Source: Persicaria tinctoria (Eukaryota > Streptophyta > Magnoliopsida > Caryophyllales > Polygonaceae). From it: a stretch of 64,000 nt of DNA. The translations under genes were made by a program, and so were the position numbers. The notes beneath the pieces are model-generated. The model searched no databases. It saw nothing but the letters and a program-made list of their open reading frames with translations, and was not told the DNA's origin. Every line of letters begins with the position of its first letter. Positions within the stretch are counted from its first letter, which is position 1. The stretch lies in contig JBANSL010000012.1 in the NCBI GenBank assembly GCA_037127255.1, positions 32,107,115 to 32,171,114 on the forward strand, written 5' to 3'. Shown here piece after piece: positions 45,801 to 57,240 of this stretch.

Positions 45801-48046
45801 TCTGAAAAGGGAACGTAAGGCATGGGATGAAACTATGAAGGATATTGTGGATGGGATTGTTCAATCCTGCTCTCAGAAGACTGAACATGGGCATGTAATC
45901 CAGCCTTCGGTTGAAGGTGATGAAAATGAGGGTGATGCAGTTGATTCTTCCAATGATTCCCCATCTTCTCCGGAGTATATTGTTGTTAAGTCAACGAAGG
46001 AGTCAACTTCAGGAGATGCTGATGTTTTTTGCACTGATGATGACACTCTTGTGGGTTCAAAGGAACCACTTGATGACAGTGTTGTCCCTTCTCCTGTCAG
46101 TGCATCTCCTTCTCTGAAGATTGATGACAGTGTTGTCCCTTCTCCTGGCATTGCATCTCCTTCTTTTAAGATTGATGACAGTAGTGTCCCTTCTCCTGGC
46201 ATTGCATCTCCTTCTCTCAAGATTGATGACAGTGTTGTTGGTATTACTGAAGTCCTTGTATCACAAGATCTGCCTGTTACCAGTTCGATCCCTGTTACTG
46301 AAGTTATTCCTTCATTTTCGAGTGCAGGCATTACTGAAAAGGTTGTTGATTCTTCTGCTGCTGCTTCTACTGAAATCCTTCCTTCGTTTAATGAAACTGT
46401 TGATTTGAGTGTTGCCCCAACTGAAGTAATTGGGTCAGATGAGACTGTTTCTGCTAGCTTTGTTCCTCATACTCAAGTTCTTGATTCATATCCAATCAAT
46501 GAGGACATGGTTGCTTCCAAAGAGGTTCCTGGTGACAGTGTTGTTTCCACTACTGTTCTCCCTTGCTCTACTGATTGTGGTGATGACAGTGGTATTGTTG
46601 CAACCCTTGTGCTTCCTTGCTCCAATGATGCATGTGATGACAGTGGTTCTGTTGATCCCAAAGTTGTGGTTACAGCTAATTTGAATGATGATAGTAGTTG
46701 CCTTCCTCCTGCAGAAGCTGTTGGTGGAACAGTTGATCATGGTATTGGCATCATACTTGGATACAGTTCTGATGTCCAAGAGGATGTGCTTGCTGACAGT
46801 GGTGGTGCAACTGGTGTTATTGATGATAAAAGCAGTTTATTTCATAACATCACTGATGTTGCCTACCCTCTTCCTTCAGATGGTGAGGATGATCTTGAAG
46901 TTCCGCTAAGGCGTTCTTATAGGGCTTTGAAATCTGCTCCTGCAGCCCATACTCCTTACACCAACCCTTGTAAACCGAAGAAACCTCGCCTTCCTAAAGT
47001 ACCTAAACATTCTATTCTCAGCTCGGAGGAGCGTGTTGAATTTTATACCAATTTTAGAGATCTTGGGTAATTATCTACTTTTGTTTTGATATTTATTTTC
47101 TTCTTAGTACTGCCATTTATTTTAATATGTTGATTTAACTTGTTATCTTACTTTGTAGGCGTGATGGAAAAATCAGTGGTTGTGAAGTTGATATGAACAA
47201 GGTGTTTTTCACTGAATTATCGGGGAGGACAAAATGGCTTCGTGATATTGTAAGTTGATATTTATATGTATTGTTACAGCTTATATTGTGGTGCCATCAG
47301 TTTGGTGACAGTTAGTGTTTGTTCTGTTTTCTTTCACAGCACATAGACGAATCACTTCATCATTTTAGAAAGCGTCTTCATGATTGTCCTGATCTAAATC
47401 CCACCAGTGTCGTTTTAGACACCATTTTTTTCCCTAAGGTTGGGAACTGTGATGTTAATCTTTTGAAAAATGGTGATGCCATTCCGGATGAATTCTTCCA
47501 TTACTTCCTTGGTCTTTATCCTGGCAATTATGGGAAGACTTGGGAAGGTGCTAAGAAGGTTTACGCTCCTTTCAATCTTGACAACATGCACTGGGTAGCT
47601 GTTGAAATTGTTTTGGACGAAAAGAAGATTCTTGTTTATGATTCCCAGCGTAATTTCATTAAAAATGAAGACCTGCTTTCAAAGTTTGCTAAAACGTGTG
47701 AAGTGCTTGCTGTTATGTTGAGTAAGACTGGTCTTTTTCCTGAGATGGATGACATTCCCTTTGAAATGGACCGAGTAGATGGCTTGCCTCAAAATGAAGA
47801 TGGGTAACTTCTTCTGTTTTCCATCTTGTTGTATTTTGTTTTGTGACATTTTATCTGTCCACCTTTTGTCTCTTATTGTTTATTTTTTGCTTCTTATGTA
47901 GAGGTAGCTGTGGTGTCTACGTCATCAAGCACATTGAGTCTCTGGTTTTTGGTGGTGATATTCAGCTTGTGAATGATGAGTATGTTAATGCATATCGTGA
48001 GAAGATTGCATATGATCTCATGAAGAAGCAGTGGACATTTGTTTAG
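42883..48046 (+). CDS. MULE-encoded DUF1985 and Ulp1-like cysteine protease protein
   Basis: Seven predicted exons (42883-42895, 43839-44578, 44677-44832, 44938-47066, 47159-47249, 47340-47803, 47902-48046) join at GT-AG sites into 1245 codons with no internal stop. The N-terminal part (about 20-300) resembles the plant-transposon DUF1985 region (FRFSLAEFCCVTGL, LVIEGVLLP). The middle is a long charged, serine-rich linker with a basic KKK/RKR segment and three 17-residue repeats. The C-terminus is a C48 (Ulp1/SENP) peptidase with catalytic H1127 (MHWVAVEI), D1144 (VYDSQ) and C1201 (GSCGVYVIKHIE). Ulp1 enzymes cut SUMO; what these transposon versions cut is not known. The tiny first exon (MASSG) is the least certain part; the frame is also open from 43784. 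The gene is inside the MULE, not a host protease gene. Confidence 0.8.
42896..43838 (+). repeat. GGTTACAGT / GGTGACAG motif field in first intron
   Basis: In this inferred intron I count about twelve TTACAGT and six TGACAG words, all on the plus strand, mostly preceded by G(G/A) and separated by 15-60 bases of T-rich sequence. Spacing is irregular, so this is not a classic tandem repeat. The same words recur over the whole MULE. Confidence 0.8.
46072..46224 (+). repeat. Three in-frame 51-bp repeats in the Ulp1-type gene
   Basis: Each unit begins GATGACAGT and encodes 17 residues of the form DDSVVPSPxxASPSxKI, three times in a row with few changes. The DNA word at each unit start is the motif that is dispersed outside the coding sequence too. 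Confidence 0.9.
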
Positions 48047-48381
48047 TTATGAAATTTAGGATTGTGTTAGTTGAACTATGTGGTGACAGTGTATCTGCTG
48101 ACAGTTTAGACTATATTTTGTTGTTGTAGCAGTTGTGGTGATATCCCGTGGTGACACTTGAATTGGTGACAGGTTATTGTGTATTGTGTTGCTGTAAAAC
48201 TCGTGGTGACAGCCATTGGTGACACTTAGATTATGTATTTGTAGGCCACTTCTCTAGTAATTTATATGTTTCTTTGAATCTTTTACTATTTTATCCCTAT
48301 TAGATGTTACAACAGTCTATAATTCCACATCAAATGCAAGGTTTTATTATTTTTGTTATCATCCTCAAAGTTTTCACGTTT
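48047..48381 (+). other. 3' flank of the Ulp1-type gene
   Basis: Non-coding. Contains several GGTGACAGT/GGTGACACT words (48081-48222) and AT-rich sequence where polyadenylation could occur. No frame of note. Confidence 0.6.
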
Positions 48382-50494
48382 GGTTACAGTTTCTATGGTC
48401 ATGTTTTCATAGTGGTGACAGTGCATATGTCATTGTTTCTGTCTCTATTTTAATAGTGTTGAAAACAACTCTGAGTTTTACTTGTGATTACAGTGTCTAT
48501 GTCCCTGTTTTACATGTGGTTACAGCGTCTATGTTTATTTTAACCATTCATATGATGAAGGAGAACAGTCCATCACATGTGTGTTGGCTTCTCATTAGCC
48601 CCTTTAGGGTTTTTGTTGGCCTTGTCCTAGGGTTTTCCATTTGATTACAGCAATCATCTCTTAACGATGTACTGTACTAGACATTTTAGGGTTTAGGGCC
48701 TTGGCCCTAAACCCTAAAGACTTAACCCTAAACCCTAAACCATACTGTACATGACATGTTCGTATGGCTTCTCATTAGCCCCCCTTTGGGGTTTATTCTT
48801 TCATACTCATAGGGTCTTCCTTTTGGTTACAGTGTCCATGGTCATGTTTTAATAGTGGTGAGAGTGCATATGTCATTGTTTATATCTCTATTTTAATAGT
48901 GTGGAAAACATCTATGAGTTTTACCTGTGATTACAGTGTCTAGGTCCCTTTTTTACTTGTGATTACAGTGTCTATGTCCCTGTTTTACAAGTGGTTACAG
49001 CGTCTATGTTTGTTTTGACCATTCATATGATGAAGGAGAACAGTCCATCACATGTGTTTTTGGCTTCTCATTAGCCCCTTTAGGGTTTTTGTTGGCCTTG
49101 TCCTAGGGTTTTCCATTTGATTACAGCAATCATCTCTTAACGATGTACTGTACTTGACATTTTAGGGTTTAGGGTTTAGGGCCTTGGCCCTAAACCCTAA
49201 AGACTTAACCCTAAACCCTAAACCCTACTGTACATGACATGTTCGTATGGCTTCTCATTAGCCCCCCTTTGGGGTTTATTCTTTCATACTCATAGGGTCT
49301 TCCTTTTGGTTACAGTGTCCATGGTCATGTTTTAATAGTGGTGAGAGTGCATATGTCATTGTTTATATCTCTATTTTAATAGTGTGGAAAACATCTATGA
49401 GTTTTACCTGTGATTACAGTGTCTAGGTCCCTTTTTTACTTGTGATTACAGTGTCTATGTCCCTGTTTTACAAGTGGTTACAGCGTCTATGTTTGTTTTG
49501 ACCATTCATATGATGAAGGAGAACAGTCCATCACATGTGTTTTTGGCTTCTCATTAGCCCCTTTAGGGTTTTTGTTGGCCTTGTCCTAGGGTTTTCCATT
49601 TGATTACAGCAATCATCTCTTAACGATGTACTGTACTTGACATTTTAGGGTTTAGGGCCTTGGCCCTAAACCCTAAAGACTTAACCCTAAACCCTAAACC
49701 ATACTGTACATGACATGTTCGTATGGCTTCTCATTAGCCCCCCTTTGGTGTTTATTCTTTCATACTCATAGGGTCTTCCTTTTGGTTACAGTGTCCATGG
49801 TCATGTTTTAATAGTGGTGAGAGTGCATATGTCATTGTTTATATCTCTATTTTAATAGTGTTGAAAACATCTATGAGTTTTACCTGTGATTACAGTGTCT
49901 AGGTCCCTTTTTTACTTGTGATTACAGTGTCTATGTCCCTGTTTTACATGTGGTTACAGCGTCTATGTTTGTTTTGACCATTCATATGATGAAGGAGAAC
50001 AGTCCATCACATGTGTTTTTGGCTTCTCATTAGCCCCTTTAGGGTTTTTGTTGGCCTTGTCCTAGGGTTTTCCATTTGATTACAGCAATCATCTCTTAAC
50101 GATGTACTGTACTTGACATTTTAGGGTTTAGGGTTTAGGATTTAGGGTTTAGGGCCTTGGCCCTAAACCCTAAAGACTTAACCCTAAACCCTAAACCATA
50201 CTGTACATGACATGTTCGTATGGCTTCTCATTAGCCCCCCTTTGGTGTTTATTCTTTCATACTCATAGGGTCTTCCTTTTGGTTACAGTGTCCATGGTCA
50301 TGTTTTAATAGTGGTGAGAGTGCATATGTCATTGTTTATATCTCTATTTTAATAGTGTTGAAAACATCTATGAGTTTTACCTGTGATTACAGTGTCTAGG
50401 TCCCTTTTTTACTTGTGATTACAGTGTCTATGTCCCTGTTTTACATGTGGTTACAGCGTCTATGTTTGTTTTGACCATTCATATGATGAAGGAG
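48382..50494. repeat. Tandem array of about 480-bp units with telomere-like hairpins
   Basis: The landmark GGTTACAGT(G/T)TCYATGGTCATG starts at 48382, 48825, 49308, 49784 and 50281, so units are 443, 483, 476 and 497 bases long, followed by a partial fifth copy that breaks off at about 50494. Each complete unit contains a near-perfect palindrome made of plant telomere-type repeats: TTTAGGGTTTAGGGCC, TT, then its complement. This is followed by more CCCTAAA units. The array fills the gap between the two convergent MULE genes. Short open frames in it are not genes. Confidence 0.9.
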
Positions 50495-50670
50495 TACTGA
50501 AATATTTTCAAAATTGTATAGATAGAAGAAAAAACTGAAATATGCTCACTGTTTACATTCTTTCTAGTGTCATGAACTGTTTATAGTGACAAATTTATTC
50601 AATATAAGAAAACGATAAAGTAAATCGTATTGTCTTCCTTAATGCTTTGCTTCTGATTTGCCTCTGATCT

Positions 50671-53080
50671 CTATCTCTTGACAATCTTCTTTGATGCTCT
50701 CCCACTGAATTCTCCAGTTGAAAGCTTTCTTTTCTTTTCAGGTCGACCACTTCTTCTACGTACCATTGGTGGGTGACATTGCTGGCTTTTGATGTCCTCT
50801 GGTACAACCCACTGATCTACATTTAGAGTAGGATATACTGTCTCATGATAAGCCAATTTCCAAGCTTCAGTTTTGTAGTAGCTGCTAATATAACTCAGAA
50901 CACTCAGGTTTTTTCCCTTGATTACAGCCAGAGCATGTACACAAGGTATCTTTTCATAATCAAATACCTTGCAAGTACAAGAGTTCTTCTTTAAATCAAC
51001 CATAAACCTTTTCATTCCACCGACAACCTCAAACTGGAATTGATTGAGGTGCTTGACAGTATACATTCCAGCCTCACTGCATCTTATGTACACTATATCA
51101 CTTATATGAGTTGGAAGCTCAAAGCTGTTGTTTTCAGATTCATTTCTACGATCATTGAACCATTTTGTTATCTTCTCTCTGATTGCATTCAGTAACCCTA
51201 TAATTGGGAAAGCTCTTTCCAAACCAAAGGCACTATTTAATGATTCTACGTTGTTTGAAGTCATTATATTGTACCTGTCACCTTTTGAATAAGCTCTTGC
51301 CCATTTCTCAAACTGTAATTCTTCAAGATATTTCCCCATCTTGCTGTTTGTAGTACTGATGCAAGCAAAGTAGTTGTTGAACTCTTCTTCTGTGTAACTG
51401 TTTGCTGCGTTTTCAAACCACTGACAGAGTGCTTTCTTCTTGAATTTTGACATTATATTTTGCTTTAAGTGCCATCTGCAGTGATAATGCTTTGCATTTG
51501 TGTAAATCAACTCTATAGCTCTTGCAATGCTTTGATGACGATCAGAAACAAAAACCAGCTCTTCACTTGATGGGATGACTGTTGCTAGCTTGTTGAAGAA
51601 CCACTCCCAAGAGTCGTTGTTTTCTGAGTCCACCACTGCAAATGCAATAGGGTATATTTGATGATTTGCATCTTGTGCAGAAGCTGTGAGAAGAGTCCCT
51701 TTGTATTTTCCTTTTAGAAATGTACCATCTACCACAAGAACCTGTACAATTGAATTCTATTCAGTAATTATTTGGTTACAGTGTAATTTTTCCTTATGAA
51801 ATGAATCTGTACCTTTCTTAGGATTGGAAATGCTCGGATACATGGTCCAAAGGCAATGAACACATACTTGAACTTTGAGTTTCTCTCAAGTTCAATGAAG
51901 GTGACAGTTCCAGGATTTGCTTGCTTCAGGACCCAACAATATGATGGCACTAATTCATAGTTGTCTTCTGCAGTCCCCATTGTCATCTCTATTGCTAAAT
52001 CACGAGCCTTCCAAGATTTCCAGTAGCTAACATTCTCTTTGAAATCATTCCTCATCGTGTTTCTAATTTGTCTTGGAGTTGGACCTTGTTTCTCATCTTC
52101 AAAACTGTATATATTATGTACAACAGTGAATTAAATATGAAATGAAGCATGATTACAGTGAATAAAATATGTAATGAAGAACTGATTGTAGTCTATATAT
52201 GTCACCTGTGTTTTATCCTTTCGGCTATGACTCTGTATTTTAGAGGGCGTTGCTTTCCTATTCGTACTTCCATCTTGCAAGTGTGTTCCTTAAAGTATTT
52301 CTTAATTATAAATATACTTGAACCACCAATTATGGCGCCATGTATTTTCCAGGTGCAGCTGCTATCCACACACGCTGTTCTGTAATAACATGGATTTGTC
52401 TTCTTCACTTTGTAAGCAAACACCTCTTGTGCAGCCAACAGTTCAATAGTCTGTTTGAGATCTTCCTTTGTTCGGAACAGTTGTCCCAAAAATATAAGAA
52501 TTTCTCCCTTTCTTTCATGTATAGGCTGTGCTGTATATGCTGTGGACATTGTACTGCCTGCACTTATGCAACTTTCAATCCCTGTGTCATCTCCATTACT
52601 ATTCATATCACATCCATCGTTTATGGATTCTGCATTTCCAGCCTGCACATCAAAGTCCTCTTCCATAGCATTTGTACTCTTGGCAGAACTGTAAGCATGT
52701 AAATCCAATTGATTTTCATCATGTATAGATTCAGCAACTTGTTCTTCAGTAATTTCCTTCCCAGCTGTAACATATAAAGGCAACGTCCAATTCACATTCT
52801 TCAATTCATTAATTTGCAAAAAACTTCTGAAATCAGTCTCATTCTCTATTGAAAATGGCTCAGTAGTTTCCTTGAATGGATGCAAGTGGCTGAGTTGAAG
52901 AGTAGGAGACAAATTGTCACTCATGCTGAATCTGTTCAGTATCTCAGACTTCATCTCATGCATGGTTACAGTCTGATTGATGACAATAATCTTTGATGAT
53001 ACATCCCCAGCAAAAACTAAATCACCATCTTCCAACTTCCATTTTCCTCCAAATTTTACTGTTAACAGATTGGCCTCCAT
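50671..53080 (-). CDS. MURA-type MULE transposase
   Basis: Three exons (52206-53080, 51813-52104, 50671-51741) join at GT-AG sites into 745 codons without a stop. The first part (about 1-180) is an N-terminal region with an acidic linker. A MuDR-type zinc-binding domain follows at about 195-290 (CVDSSCTWKIHGA, KEHTC). The MULE DDE domain starts at VVDGTFLKG (D394), with VSDRHQSI (D456) and a candidate glutamate in NNVESLN (E555), next to the family's HYHCRWHLKQN motif. A SWIM zinc finger (CTCKVFDYEKIPCVHA) comes next, then a basic tail (RRRSGRPEKKRK) that could be a nuclear signal. It would bind the element's ends and move it. Start: the ATG at 53080 opens the longest frame. Apparently intact. 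Confidence 0.9.
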
Positions 53081-53099
53081 TGTACCTGATCATTGGTGA

Positions 53100-53520
53100 C
53101 ACGTATTAAATTTCATTAATACAGTGATTACAGTGTAATTTTGGTTACAGCTACACAGAAGCACTCAAAGTCAGATATCCACATACAGGTTACAGTCTAA
53201 TTTTGGTTACAGAAGCACAAATGCACTCAGATCGACATCTAGATTACAGTTCTATAATCACAGTTCAAAGCGGATTACAGTTCTATAATCACAACACCAG
53301 ATCTCGCTTATATCAAAATCGACAACACCAGTTCAAAGCGGATTACACCAGTTCAAAGCGGATTACAGTTCTATAATCACAACACCAGTTCTAAATCAGC
53401 AACTAAATCAACAATACAATCTAGATTACAGTTCTATAATCACAACACCAGTCACTTATATCAAAATCGACATCTAGATTACAGTTCAAAGCGGATTACA
53501 GATAATGCTGTGATCGAATT
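53100..53520. repeat. GATTACAGT / GGTTACAG repeats in the transposase 5' flank
   Basis: About a dozen plus-strand words of the G(A/G)TTACAG type, several within larger repeats such as GATTACAGTTCTATAATCAC (near 53245, 53275, 53353 and 53424) and CAGTTCAAAGCGGATTACA. The stretch is the likely promoter region of the minus-strand transposase, next to the right end of the MULE. Confidence 0.8.
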
Positions 53521-53856
53521 TTGGCTTCCCTGTTAAAACTCGAATTTTGGCTTACAGTGTTATTTTCGACCAGATCTCGCTTCAGATCTGAATGAAGAGC
53601 TCGAAATCGTTGAAAATTGGGGCTGAAATCAACTGTGTTGCTGGAGAAATGGAAGCCAGATCGAAATCCCCCCTCCGAGACGTGGCCTGCGTTTCTCTCC
53701 ACCTTTCTTCGTCGCTCCTTCCGTGAAGATGAAGAAACAAACGGGGTTTAAATGGCAGGGGCAAAATTGGAAAAAATGGCCTATTTGCTAATATTGTCAC
53801 CCTTGTGGCCTAAAACTTAACAATTGGACCCAAAATGGCCATTTAGCAAAAAAACC

Positions 53857-54805
53857 CTTTTTTTTCACCCCAACAACTTTTGCAAATAGTCTTATAAAAT
53901 AGAGAAACATTAGGAGAGAAAAGAAAAATCTGTAAATTTAAAGGAAGAAGTGAAATTTGTAAAATTAAATGTTTTGCTTTTCCCCGTGAAATTATTAATA
54001 GATTTGTGGTTGAGATCGATTGTAAGATTTTGAATTAAAGTAAATATTTTATGTCCTATTTCTATTTTCTTTTAATTCACGTAAAATTTTATTAAATAAT
54101 ATGCAATAAATATATAATATAATTAATGTAAAAACTTATAAAATAGAAAAGCTGTTGGGGTTAGGGTATAAAAAATTTAGAGATTTTAAATTTTTTTTCC
54201 TACAAAATAGAGATTTTATAGAAAAAACTGTTGGGCTTGCTCTAAGAACTTGATAGTGTAATAAATTTATATTTAATTATTTATAATGAATTTATTACTT
54301 CGTAATATGGATTGGTATGGTGTATGGTAGTTCGAGCCAAAAAAGACTCATTACTTCGTAAATGAACTTTGTTTAAGTTGCACAAATTATCCTAACTAGT
54401 CTTATTGTCCACGCTCTTGTGTGGTTTTTTTTTAAATTATACTAGGTATTTTTTCATATTAATTTTTTTTATTAAAGTGTGAAGGTTAAAATATTTCAAT
54501 CCAAGATTTCATCTAACTATAAACTAAATTGAGTGGTTATTTTATTTCACAAAATAAAGTAGATTTCTTCTTCTTTTGAGTCAATTTTTTACACGAAATG
54601 GTATGGAATATATCAAAAAAGACGCCCCAAGCCCAAACTTGCAAAAGTGGCAAAAGGGACCAAAATTTTGCAAAAATAACCGGTGGCAAAGACCTACAAA
54701 TCCGGGTAACTGTGATTATGATGAATATTTGATAAATTTTGCCGAATATTGATTTGTTAAAATTTAACACCGTAAGAGTTGTTAACATTTGATCCGTATT
54801 ATATT
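53857..54805. other. AT-rich DNA, possible small MITE, no gene seen
   Basis: The piece from about 53868 to 54245 starts CCCCAACAACTTTTGCAAATAG and ends, on the complement, CCCAACAGTTTTTTCTATAAAA, a possible pair of short inverted repeats with several CTTATAAAATAGA words inside. The rest to 54805 is AT-rich without recognisable features. Confidence 0.3.
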
Positions 54806-55293
54806 TATATATATATATATAGAGAGAGTAGATCATATGTACTCAAGGCTTATTGTGTATCATGTGAACACATCTTGACCCTTAATCTATTGAATTGGAT
54901 GGCTATGATAATTACACATTTTCCCCCTTTTTTAATTATGAAAATAGTGGGACCCACAAGATGGGTTTGTCTCACCTGCCAAAACCCAGCGCGCGTAGTG
55001 GTGATTCACATCATTCAATTGGATTAATTGAGTTGTTTGGATAGTGGGCAATGTTTTGTTTATTTTTTTTTATAAAAAAAACCTAATGAATAAATTTGAT
55101 ATGGTAAGATTACGTAATCCAAATTTTCCTAAAAACTAGTTAGGATGTTATTCTAATTCGTTCCAGATTTTTAAAAAAAAATCACGTTCCATATTCTTTT
55201 TTTTTTTTGGATCCTTTCCAGTTCAAGTGGGCTTAGCCCACTCTACATCTGGATCGGGTTACTGTAGGCCCATTTTAAAGGGTTGACCCTGAC

Positions 55294-55594
55294 ATTCCCT
55301 TATTACGTATGATAAATTTATCGATACAATCGAATAATCTCGTAATATCGTCGAATAATTGAGGATACAATCGAATAACCCGCATTTCACTTGAAGATGA
55401 GAGTAGATACAACAATGAAAATCCCTTATTATCTATGATAAATCTATCGATACAACCAAATAATCTCATAATAAATCGAATAATTGAGCGATACAATCGA
55501 ATAACCCACATCCCTTATTATCTATAATAAATCTTATCGATAAAATTGAATAATCTCATAATACCGTTGAATAGTTGAGCGATACAATCGAATA
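55294..55594. repeat. Three tandem-like units of about 85 bp
   Basis: Units near 55294-55380, 55424-55508 and 55511-55594 share the order TTATTATCTATGATAAATCT, CGATACAATCGAATAATCTC, CGAATAATTGAGCGATACAA and CGAATAACC(C). A 43-base spacer separates the first two units. Confidence 0.85.
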
Positions 55595-56737
55595 CTAAAT
55601 AAAATCCCAAATTCTATCATACAAGATTCTAGATTTTGATCCATTGATGAACTAGCTTACCCATTGATGAACTCAGAGAACCTAGTTATATATGGAACTA
55701 GGGCTGATCCTATTTCATTGTGTGGTCTTCTTGCTACTCTGTCAGCTTCAAATCAAAAAGGAGAAATCGATGGGTTGTGCTGGTGTTTGCTTCAATGGTG
55801 TAGACTGCTCGTGGTGATCGGAAACCGACTTCGATTGCCGTAGTCCCAAGCGTTGGAGTCCCACCCGATCGAATAGGAAACCCCAAATTCGATCAGCCAA
55901 GAACAAGACCTAGAAATTCCAAATTCAACCAGCCAAATTAGATATGAAACAAAGACCTTAAATTCGCTCGATCGAATAGAAAACCCCAAATTCGATATAA
56001 AACAAAAACCTAAAATTCGCGCTTAATTATCCATAATCAAGAACAAAAGCCCAAATTCGATACGCCAAGAACAAGACTAGAAATTCGACCCTAAAACACA
56101 CTTACCCATTGATGAAATTGCCTGCTTCGGGTGAAGATGTTTGACCAGATTGGTTCTCGCCCCTCCACCAGCCTCAAATCGCCAACGATTTTAGCGTCGG
56201 TTGTTCAGAAGGTGGTTTGTGTCGGAATCCGCCTTTCGATTGCCGGAGATCTAAGCACCGAGTTGCCGGAGTCCCTACCGCCGGTATTCAGATGGGTGGT
56301 GTGCAACTGTCTCGCTTCGATCAGCGGTGGTGCGCAGCCATCTCGCTCCTCCAACAGCTTCAAATCGGCGACGCTTTTCCCGTCGGTGGTGGTGGTTCAG
56401 ATGGCGAGTCGCGGTGCGCAACCCACTTCCACTCCCGGAGTCCCTTGTGCCGGCGTCGAACTCAGTCGGAGGCAATAAACCCTAGTCGCGAATTGGGATT
56501 TCGCTAATCGCCCTCTCACCTTTCTCTTTCTTCGATGGCGTGATTTGTCGATTGTGGGGGTAGGAGTAAGGTTGGAAGGGTGTGTACACGCGCGTTCTGA
56601 TGACTTCTTTATGGTATTTTATCTTTTTTATTTTTAATAAATCAATATTGTCGAATAATCTCAGTCATCCGATCCTCCTAAATCAATGGCCTAGATGTGT
56701 TCACAAGATACACAATAAGTCTTGGGTACCCCTGAAC

Positions 56738-56936
<199 letters not shown>

Positions 56937-56964
56937 ATTAGGTAAAAATTAGGATGGGGAACCC

Positions 56965-57240
56965 TATCTGAAAGCATCCTGTCGGATGAGGTCAAGAAGA
57001 CCTGTATCTAGGTATAGCTTAGGCCCCCTAGTAGAGTAGCAAAGGTGTGCAACCTTATCCGCTACCCGGTTACCAAAACGGGGAATATGTGATACATTAA
57101 CATTCCTTATTCCTTGGAAAAAGCTTTGGATATCTGACATAACCATTTCTATTTCCTAAGGACATCCAACTTGTGATCTTAGGTAGTCCGTGATAATCTT
57201 AGAGTCTCCTTCTATTATTAAGTGACCCTCGCATATGTTT
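56965..57240 (-). pseudogene. LINE RNase H-like fragment
   Basis: On the minus strand the translation contains HLIIEGDSKIITDYL, then a stop, then VNVSHIPRFGNRVADKVAHL, the ending typical of the RNase H-like domain of plant LINEs (compare VFREGNRVADRLAHLG at about 27940). Only this terminal part remains, beside the microsatellite. It is a dead fragment of a LINE related to, but different from, the one at 19738-28111. Confidence 0.7.

Larger units (their letters stand above)
42586..53856. mobile_element. Two-gene MULE with Ulp1-type protease gene (KI-MULE-like)
   Basis: The left end GGTTTTTTGATGGCCTA...TTAGTAATAGGCCAAAAT...ACTACCCCTG and the right end (complement) GGGTTTTTTTGCTAAATGG...TTAGCAAATAGGCC...GCCCCTGCC form loose AT-rich inverted repeats. 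Inside are a DUF1985/Ulp1-type gene on the plus strand and a MURA-type transposase on the minus strand, pointing towards each other across a tandem array. This is like the two-gene plan of maize MuDR and the Ulp1-carrying MULEs known in plants. Both genes splice into complete frames, so the element may be autonomous. The 9-bp target duplication expected for MULEs was not found at the borders chosen, so the ends may be off by some bases. Confidence 0.8.

Noticed and set aside
47340..48046. Host SUMO protease gene
   Set aside because: The protease domain is the last part of a DUF1985 protein encoded between MULE ends beside a MURA transposase, which is typical of Ulp1-carrying MULEs.
48685..50210. 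Genuine telomere or subtelomere
   Set aside because: Only two to four TTTAGGG units per site, in inverted pairs within each tandem unit; internal repeats of the transposon.
48382..50494. Tandem array as CRISPR or centromeric satellite
   Set aside because: Plant nuclear context, unit of about 480 bp with no short repeat-spacer pattern, only about four copies, and located inside a MULE.
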